From assembly GCA_963785075.1 (NCBI GenBank), contig CAWATW010000009.1, positions 217,790 to 281,789 of the forward strand: a stretch of 64,000 nucleotides of DNA, written 5' to 3'. The stretch is from JAOUGY01 sp963785075. Lineage in GTDB: Bacteria > Actinomycetota > Acidimicrobiia > Spongiisociales > ZC4RG35. The notes under the pieces were generated by a model that searched no databases, was not told where the DNA came from, and worked only from the letters and a program-made list of their open reading frames with translations. The position numbers and the translations under genes are program-made. Numbering within the stretch: the first letter of the stretch is position 1; each line of letters begins with the position of its first letter. Shown here piece after piece: positions 58,979 through 64,000 of this stretch.

Positions 58979-59355
58979 GACTGCTGATCGACAGCCACGT
59001 GGCGCTGTGGTGGCTGGACGACCACCCGTCACTCGGCGACCGCTGCCGAACGATGCTCACCGAGGCTGCCGAGGTGTACTTCTCGGCGGTCACACCCTGG
59101 GAGCTCGGGATCAAGCGAGCGCTCGGCGAGGTCGAGTTCCCCGATGGCCTTTCCGAGGCACTGAAGACGAGCGGGTTCACACCGCTGCCGATCTCCACCG
59201 CCCACGCCGAACTGGCTCCCGAGCTCGCCCACCACCACCGGGACCCGTTCGACCGCATGCTCATCGCCCAAGCCCAGCTCGAGAGCCTGACGTTGGTGAC
59301 GGCCGACCGGACATTCGACCGGTTCGACGTGGCCACCGTCGAAGCCTCCGCGTGA
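58975..59355 (+). CDS. PIN-domain ribonuclease toxin (Phd-PIN pair)
   Basis: A 126-residue PIN nuclease from GTG 58975 (GTGA overlap with the antitoxin stop). Active-site Asp in LLIDSHVALWW, Glu in TPWELGIKRALG, Asp in DPFDRMLIAQA and the last Asp in TADRTFDRF are all present. These are the metal ligands of VapC-like toxins. Length is normal. A terminator hairpin follows at 59414. Function: growth-inhibiting RNase, held inactive by the Phd-type antitoxin. Confidence 0.85.
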   Translation: MRLLIDSHVALWWLDDHPSLGDRCRTMLTEAAEVYFSAVTPWELGIKRALGEVEFPDGLSEALKTSGFTPLPISTAHAELAPELAHHHRDPFDRMLIAQAQLESLTLVTADRTFDRFDVATVEASA

Positions 59356-59413
59356 CCGAGCATCGGATGGGTCCGTGATGGCCGCCGAACGGATCGTTGG
59401 CGACGCACTGGTC

Positions 59414-59448
59414 GGAAGGACCCGACGCGCCCATTGGCGGGTCTTTCC
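59414..59448. terminator. Hairpin between convergent genes
   Basis: GGAAGGACCCG (59414-59424) pairs with CGGGTCTTTCC (59438-59448) with one G-U, in the gap between the PIN gene and the convergent pRiA4b gene. Likely bidirectional terminator. Confidence 0.5.
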
Positions 59449-59500
59449 TGCAGTCGATGACGTGTGCGAACGCCGTGCCTTGACCCGCCCTCGGTCGGCT

Positions 59501-60067
59501 TCACCGCACCGAGTGCAGTCGCCGATTGGCGGAAGCAGGGTCGAAGGCATCCGGGTCGAAGTCCGGTGGCAGCCATTCCATGAGGTCTTGGTGCTCCTCG
59601 TGGGCGGGATCTGCCATCACCTGCACCAGGTCCATGTATCCCCAAGGGCCACCACAATCTTCGGGCGGGCACGCTCGTTCGCCTTCGAGACACCTGGGGC
59701 GAAGCTGCCCGGTCGTTTCTGGGTCGTCGCCGTCCTCTACGACGACGTGATGAGACCATCCGTCCCCGAAGTCGTAGTCCCACATGAGTTCCGATCCGAG
59801 ATTCGGCAGCAATTGGGCGACCGTGATCTTCCGCTCGTCGATCATCCCCAGGTCGTCGAGATCGGGCGGGCCGAACCGGAGGTCGCCGATTCGGAACATG
59901 TGGAGGTGATACCCCTCCCATCCCATCGCGGCCTCGAGCATGCGATTGAACTTGGGAAGCTTGGTCTCGGAGGGCACGACGACCCGGCGCCACACGACCG
60001 GTTCCACGTCCTCGAGTGTCAGGCGAAGGACCCGCATCGCGGGATCACCAAATTGCGGCCAGGCCAT
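59501..60067 (-). CDS. Plasmid pRiA4b ORF-3-like family protein
   Basis: A 188-residue protein from ATG 60067. The signature RVLRLTLEDVEPVVWRRV, MGWEGYHLHMFRIGD and YDFGDGWSHHVVVED, and the end PPEDCGGPWGYMDLVQVM are diagnostic for this family. It occurs on plasmids and other mobile DNA; function unknown. Its presence agrees with the accessory character of the region from 55 to 63 kb. Confidence 0.92.
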   Translation of the reverse strand: MAWPQFGDPAMRVLRLTLEDVEPVVWRRVVVPSETKLPKFNRMLEAAMGWEGYHLHMFRIGDLRFGPPDLDDLGMIDERKITVAQLLPNLGSELMWDYDFGDGWSHHVVVEDGDDPETTGQLRPRCLEGERACPPEDCGGPWGYMDLVQVMADPAHEEHQDLMEWLPPDFDPDAFDPASANRRLHSVR

Positions 60068-60179
60068 GTCAGGACGATAGCGACGAAGTGCCGAGCCAGC
60101 CGCCACCGAGGCGAGAGGCTGGCCACTGGAGTGCGGCCCATGAGACCCCGTCTCCGGTGGAGGCCTGCCGCCTCGGTCT

Positions 60180-61373
60180 TCAGCTCCAGAGCAGCGATAT
60201 CGGCAACGCCCACACCCCCACGCTCAGCTCGAGGCTCGAGCTCCCACGATGAAAGAGGACAGCGGCGGCAACACGCGACCCCAACTCCGTTCGGGCCCAT
60301 TGAAGGTGCTTGACATCCCGGGCCGAGGGGCGGACGGTCGCCTTGACCTCGCAGAGCACAAGATCGCCTCCGATGTCGAGCACCAGGTCGACCTCGCGCT
60401 CGCCGGCCTTGGTCCGCAGGTGATACATGCTGCCACCCAGCGCAGCGACCTCCGGGCGGAGCTGCGCAGCCACGAAAGACTCGAAGTAGGCGCCGGCCAG
60501 CTTCGGGTCCATCACGAGTTGCTCGTCGGTGAGCCCGGCGATCGCCAACGCCAGCGCCTGGTCCACGAGATACCGCTTCGGGAAGTCAGTGAGGCGCTTG
60601 AGCCGCTTCGTCTGCCACGCCGGGGTGGGTACGGCGACGTGTGCTCGCTGCAGCATCTGGTCGTAGGCGACAAACGTGGCTCGGTTGATATCGGCGAGCT
60701 CGATGATGCGTTCGTCCGGGATGGCCGCCGACTCGAGCTCTGCCAACACCCGGAGGAGACGGCCAACCCGTTCGGGGTCCCTCCGCACCTCGACACTGCG
60801 TTCGGCGACCGAGCGGGCATAGGCCTCGAGCCAGCGAGCAGGATCCAAGTCCCGAGTCGCCGGGAAGCCCGACTCGAAGAGCACTTCGAAGCCGGCCTCG
60901 GGGCCGGCGGACGGCGACGCCACGAAGAACTCACCGGCGAGGAGACGCGAGATCCAGAGCGACGAGTGCCCATGGCCGTGCAGTTCTCGTTGGTTCATCG
61001 GGTGCATCAGCAGGCGCGCACCGCGGCCGGTGAGAGGATAGGTCGGTCCGTAACTTTCGGGCTGGACGGAGCCTGTGAGGACGAACGAACCGGGTATCGG
61101 AGACTCGTCGACAATCTCCTTGAGAGCCCACAGCACGTCGACACCGGCAAGCTGCCATTCATCGATCAGCACCGGAGCTTCGAGGCGACGGAGCACACCC
61201 CGTGGGTCGGATTGGAGCAACTCGAGGTCACGAGGCAGACGGAGTTCAGAAGCCACGACCCGCCCGGCAGTGGTGGTCTTGCCCGTGGCCCGGGCACCCT
61301 CCAACGTGACGATGGGAATCGAGTCGAGCAACTCGGACAGCTGCTCGTCGACAATCCGAGGGATGTAACGCAC
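60180..61373 (-). CDS. DUF4143-type AAA ATPase
   Basis: A 397-residue protein from GTG 61373 (VRYIPRIVDEQLSELL is the usual start for these). Walker A is EGARATGKTT, Walker B is APVLIDEWQ; the C-terminal DUF4143 domain has KRYLVDQALALAIAGL, and FESFVAAQLRPE with EREVDLVLD at the end, a nuclease-like PD-(D/E)xK pattern (D...E.K in EREVDLVL...VLCEVKA). Members are often near toxins or in genomic islands; function is unresolved. The Walker A Lys and Walker B Asp are intact. The upstream 347-base gap should contain its promoter. Confidence 0.88.
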   Translation of the reverse strand: MRYIPRIVDEQLSELLDSIPIVTLEGARATGKTTTAGRVVASELRLPRDLELLQSDPRGVLRRLEAPVLIDEWQLAGVDVLWALKEIVDESPIPGSFVLTGSVQPESYGPTYPLTGRGARLLMHPMNQRELHGHGHSSLWISRLLAGEFFVASPSAGPEAGFEVLFESGFPATRDLDPARWLEAYARSVAERSVEVRRDPERVGRLLRVLAELESAAIPDERIIELADINRATFVAYDQMLQRAHVAVPTPAWQTKRLKRLTDFPKRYLVDQALALAIAGLTDEQLVMDPKLAGAYFESFVAAQLRPEVAALGGSMYHLRTKAGEREVDLVLDIGGDLVLCEVKATVRPSARDVKHLQWARTELGSRVAAAVLFHRGSSSLELSVGVWALPISLLWS

Positions 61374-61720
61374 GCGCTTGACACTAACGGATTCGTCGGC
61401 ACGATGATAACGAATTTGTCGCCTCTTGAGTAATGGGTTCGTCGGTGCTCGCCAGCTTCGGAGCGGCAGCTCACGGCACCCAGGGGACCAGAAGCAATGT
61501 GACCTCACCCCAGTTCCCGTGCCCTGGGCGCAGGCAGTACCCATTCCGACTGTCGACGCCGACGGCCGAGATCAACCAGGTGATCTTGCGTTCGCCTTGA
61601 TCGCCAGCCTAGGAGTTCGCGCTATGTCGGCTGCTCGAGGCTTTGAGCAAGCCGACCGCGGCTGGTGAGCGTTGTATCCGACTGCCTCCAACATGCCGGT
61701 CAGGCCCCTACATTCGCGGT
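61374..61720. other. Non-coding interval upstream of the ATPase gene
   Basis: No gene is visible. On the minus strand there is a TATCAT at 61411-61406 at a suitable distance from GTG 61373, but no convincing -35. The rest, 61440-61720, has only shadow frames. Confidence 0.4.
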
Positions 61721-62036
61721 GTGAACGACCGAACCCAACCGGTGGCCGTCCTCAAAGCAACCCGTGCAGCCCTGGCTCCCGACGGTGTCGTCCTGGTCGC
61801 CGATGAGAAGGTCGCCGACCGGTTCGAAGCCCCGGGTGACGAGATGGAACGCATGATGCTATGGCTGGAGTGTCACCCACTGCCTGCCCGCAGCGCTGGC
61901 CGAACAGCCATCCGCAGGCATCGGCACCGTGATCCGAGAGCCTGTCGTGCGCGACCTCGCCATCCAGGCCGGGTTCCGCTCGGTCGAGGCCCTCGACGTC
62001 GACGCCGGCTTCTTCCGGCTGTACGCGCTTCGCTAG
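61721..62036 (+). pseudogene. Relic of a SAM-dependent methyltransferase (C-terminal part)
   Basis: From GTG 61721 the frame reads TQPVAVLKATRAALAPDGVV, LVADEKVADRFEAPGDEMERM, then a frame change at about 61862 (one extra base) to YGWSVTHCLPAALAEQPSAG and REPVVRDLAIQAGFRSVEAL to the stop at 62036. This is the C-terminal third of a methyltransferase; the SAM-binding motif I is gone. A 5'-truncated, frameshifted remnant. Confidence 0.7.
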
Positions 62037-62042
62037 CACCAA

Positions 62043-62073
62043 AACGGGCCGGCCCCACGCGGGCCGGCCCGTT
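62043..62073 (+). terminator. Strong hairpin terminator
   Basis: A perfect 13-bp stem, AACGGGCCGGCCC (62043-62055) with GGGCCGGCCCGTT (62061-62073), loop CACGC. It follows the methyltransferase relic directly and is preserved although the gene is broken. Confidence 0.7.
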
Positions 62074-62138
62074 GACCGCGTGGCCGCAAGATCGCACCGG
62101 TGCGAGCCAGCAGATCGCGTGCTCGCATTCAGGCAGCC

Positions 62139-62543
62139 TCAGGTCCGAACCGGGACCACCTCCAGCTCGGTGCAGCCGGCCAGCAGGTCGAAGTCCCGAT
62201 CGGCGTGCAGGATCGGTGCAGATTCCCTCACGCAAACTGAGGCGATCAGGCAGTCGATCGTCTTGCGGACCGTCACCCCGTGACGGCGGGCAGTCCGATA
62301 GAGGACTGCGGCTCGTCGGAAGTCGTCGAGCGATTCGAGACGAAGAACGTCGAAGCCACTGAGCGCTCGTTCGACTCTCTGGATGTCGACATCAGTGATG
62401 AGCCCCTGCAGGATCTCTGTGAGGATCACATCGGTCAGGCCGAGCCGTTCGTCCCGGTCGAGCAGCGCAGCGAACAGACGCACATGGGGAGCGTCGCGGC
62501 CCCGGAAGAAGTCGACCCACACTGTGGTGTCGACGACGATCAC
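62139..62543 (-). CDS. vapC: VapC-family PIN toxin
   Basis: A 134-residue PIN nuclease from GTG 62543 (overlap GTGA with vapB). Conserved acidic residues are in VIVVDTTVWVDFFRG, ILTEILQGL, TIDCLIASVC and HADRDFDLLA. Normal VapC length. The end (TELEVVPVRT) is typical. It cleaves RNA when freed from VapB. Confidence 0.9.
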   Translation of the reverse strand: MIVVDTTVWVDFFRGRDAPHVRLFAALLDRDERLGLTDVILTEILQGLITDVDIQRVERALSGFDVLRLESLDDFRRAAVLYRTARRHGVTVRKTIDCLIASVCVRESAPILHADRDFDLLAGCTELEVVPVRT

Positions 62544-62740
62544 GCCGTTCGCGATTGCCGGGACGCCTCGAGGTCGCCCTCCCACTCGACGTCGCCAAGC
62601 AGTTCCATCAGCGACCTGCGCTCCCTGCGGCGCACGAGCTCTTCGAGGGCGTACTGAACGGTGGCCCGCTTGGTCTTCGTCCCCGCCACCCGCTGAGCCG
62701 CGGCCAGCAGGTCGTCGTCGATGTCGATGTTCGTCCGCAT
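62540..62740 (-). CDS. vapB: VapB-family antitoxin
   Basis: A 66-residue antitoxin from ATG 62740. The N-terminal MRTNIDIDDDLLAAAQR is the diagnostic start of the VapB antitoxin family. The C-terminal LMELLGDVEWEGDLEASR wraps the PIN toxin. An in-frame ATG two codons upstream is an alternative. The DNA-binding N-terminus would autoregulate the operon. Confidence 0.9.
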   Translation of the reverse strand: MRTNIDIDDDLLAAAQRVAGTKTKRATVQYALEELVRRRERRSLMELLGDVEWEGDLEASRQSRTA

Positions 62741-62969
62741 GACCATGTCAATCATACACACTTCCTTCTCGCGAATGTGTACGCCAGGCTACGGGGTGAC
62801 TGTGACAGATTGCACGGGCGGCGCAACACCGGGTCCAACCGACCCGCGTGCAGTACCGACCTCGCTTCCTCGCCTTCAGCTTCAGAGCCACGACCGCGCG
62901 GTGGAAGAGGACGGCCCGTTCTTGCAAACCCGAGTTCCGGCCAGAGGTCAAGGCGAACGCGGCGTACGG

Positions 62970-63503
62970 TCATTCGCGTCCGGCCGCGGACTGCTCCCAC
63001 ATTTCGATGAACCGTTCGAGCGAACGGGTGGCGTCCTCGTTGTTGCCTTTGGCGAGCACGTCGATCAACAGGCCACGTGACACGGCGACTCCGAGTCGGA
63101 GCAGATCCTCGTCGGTGTCGGCTTCGATCGAGGTTGCGACCTCGGCACCGAGATCGAGCCACGGGTCGGTCAGGCCTTCGCCACCGGTGAGGGCCACGCA
63201 CTCGTAGAACAGCCGGACGAATGGGCGCAACTCGGGTGACGACACCTGACGCCACTGCATCCGGATCAGCTCGGCGGCGTCGGCGGCGTGGGAGGCCATC
63301 TCGACCAGCGCTTCACGCTGCCTCGATTCGACCAGCTCGACGATGGCGGAGACGAGACCCGCCCGCGACCCGAAGTGATACAACAGCATGCGGTGGCTGG
63401 TTCCGACCGCCTCGGCCAGGTCACGCAGGCTGCGGTCCGCCAGACCGTTGGCCGCGGCTTCGGCCATCAGCCGCTCGAGGAGTTCGGTGCGTGGATCGGA
63501 CAC
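62970..63503 (-). CDS. TetR-family transcriptional regulator
   Basis: A 177-residue regulator from GTG 63503 (VSDPRTELLERLMAEAAANG). The helix-turn-helix is SLRDLAEAVGTSHRMLLYHFG, with the characteristic YHFGSRAGL. The C-terminal ligand domain is helical. It is divergent from an SRPBCC gene, and the intergenic palindrome with GTACC half-sites is the probable operator. Confidence 0.9.
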   Translation of the reverse strand: MSDPRTELLERLMAEAAANGLADRSLRDLAEAVGTSHRMLLYHFGSRAGLVSAIVELVESRQREALVEMASHAADAAELIRMQWRQVSSPELRPFVRLFYECVALTGGEGLTDPWLDLGAEVATSIEADTDEDLLRLGVAVSRGLLIDVLAKGNNEDATRSLERFIEMWEQSAAGRE

Positions 63504-63526
63504 GAGGAACACCCTAGACAACTTCT

Positions 63527-63562
63527 GTACCGTCTGGTACATATCCCTGTACCAGATGGTAC
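63527..63562. promoter_or_regulatory. 36-bp palindromic operator between TetR and SRPBCC genes
   Basis: GTACCGTCTGGTAC (63527-63540) and GTACCAGATGGTAC (63549-63562) form an inverted repeat with one mismatch around ATATCCCT. Each arm contains GTACC/GGTAC inverted elements, so two repressor dimers could bind. It lies between the divergent starts and overlaps both promoters. Confidence 0.8.
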
Positions 63563-63574
63563 AAGGAGAGCCGC

Positions 63575-64000
63575 GTGAGAATTGAACACAGCATCGAGAT
63601 CGACGCACCTGTCAGCAGAGTGTGGGAGCTCACGCTCGACGTCGAGTCCTGGCCCCAGTACACGCCGACCATGGACTCGGTGGAGCTCCTGGACACCGGA
63701 CCGCTCACCGTGGGATCCCGGGCTCGCATCAAACAGCCGGGTCAGACCGCCAAGGTGTGGACGGTGACCCGGCTCGACGCCGAGAGGACCTTCGCCTGGT
63801 CGACCAGGACGCTGGGCACCACGATGACCGCCGTGCACGAAATGCAGACCTGCGCAACGGCGGCACGGTCAACACGCTGGCCGTGGAGATCAGAGGCCGT
63901 CTCGCCCCGCTGGTCGGTGGCCTCCTACGCCGGCCGATGCTCTCGGCCATCACCAAGGAGAACCAGGGCTTCAAGGCAGCCGCCGAGGCCAAGACCTCCC
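63575..64000 (+). pseudogene. SRPBCC-family protein, frameshifted and cut by the window end
   Basis: From GTG 63575 (AAGGAGAG upstream): VRIEHSIEIDAPVSRVWELT, SWPQYTPTMDSVELLD and KQPGQTAKVWTVTRLD are typical of START/polyketide-cyclase-like proteins. At about 63843 (GAAATGCAGACC) the frame changes by one missing base and the family pattern continues as DLRNGGTVNTLAVEIRGRL, PLVGGLLRRPMLSAITKEN and GFKAAAEAK. It runs off the window end at 64000. Probably controlled by the TetR repressor. Confidence 0.75.

Overview
This window is high-GC chromosomal DNA with no rRNA or tRNA gene that I can see. It most resembles an uncultured actinobacterium of the Acidimicrobiia type. That placement is inferred from the Cys-containing SLH modules (CNPP...FCP.DPVTRG.MAAFL), many Thr-rich lipoproteins, excalibur-like secreted modules, GTG starts, apparently leaderless promoters and a WXG100-like toxin operon. 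Taxonomy was not tested by any search.

Layout. 1-2 kb: a small membrane protein and a lipoprotein. 1.9-7.0 kb (minus strand): an ArsR/SRPBCC/VOC operon, then a two-gene unit coding for a zinc-ribbon CHAT (caspase-like) protease and a DUF900 alpha/beta hydrolase. 7.1-11.2 kb: an acoXABC-like 2-oxo-acid/acetoin dehydrogenase operon closed by a long perfect hairpin. 11.3-23.5 kb: DUF5661, a PLP decarboxylase fused to a cyclic-nucleotide-binding domain, a quinone-reductase-like MDR enzyme, CapA-like and DUF3160 lipoproteins, an E1-beta relic, a Mut7-C protein and a sulfotransferase. 23.8-30.1 kb (minus): endonuclease III, small zinc-ribbon genes, then a six-gene glycan-type operon in which every junction overlaps by 4 bp. 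30.3-34.6 kb: an excalibur lipoprotein and two SLH proteins carrying an identical 725-bp duplication. 34.6-38.4 kb: a graveyard of decayed toxin, antitoxin and immunity genes with internal duplications. 38.5-47.4 kb: membrane and secreted proteins (ceramidase-like, exonuclease/phosphatase fold, bactofilin-like, SulP). 47.4-47.7 kb: an array of triloop hairpins. 47.8-50.5 kb: TmpA/TmpB-like phosphonate oxidation genes with a divergent LysR regulator. 52.4-53.4 kb: arsenite methyltransferase behind a good promoter. 55.4-63.0 kb: an accessory block with MNT-HEPN, a three-gene polymorphic toxin operon, Phd-PIN, pRiA4b ORF-3, a DUF4143 ATPase and VapBC. 63-64 kb: TetR with a palindromic operator and a divergent SRPBCC gene cut by the window edge.

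An important caution is that about ten otherwise convincing genes are broken by a single indel, and two by an in-frame stop. Either the assembly has an elevated indel rate or this chromosome is decaying. I mark such genes as pseudogenes, give the whole extent, and say where the frame changes. Functional themes are broad carbon and phosphonate use, a large secreted and cell-surface repertoire, and several conflict or toxin modules.
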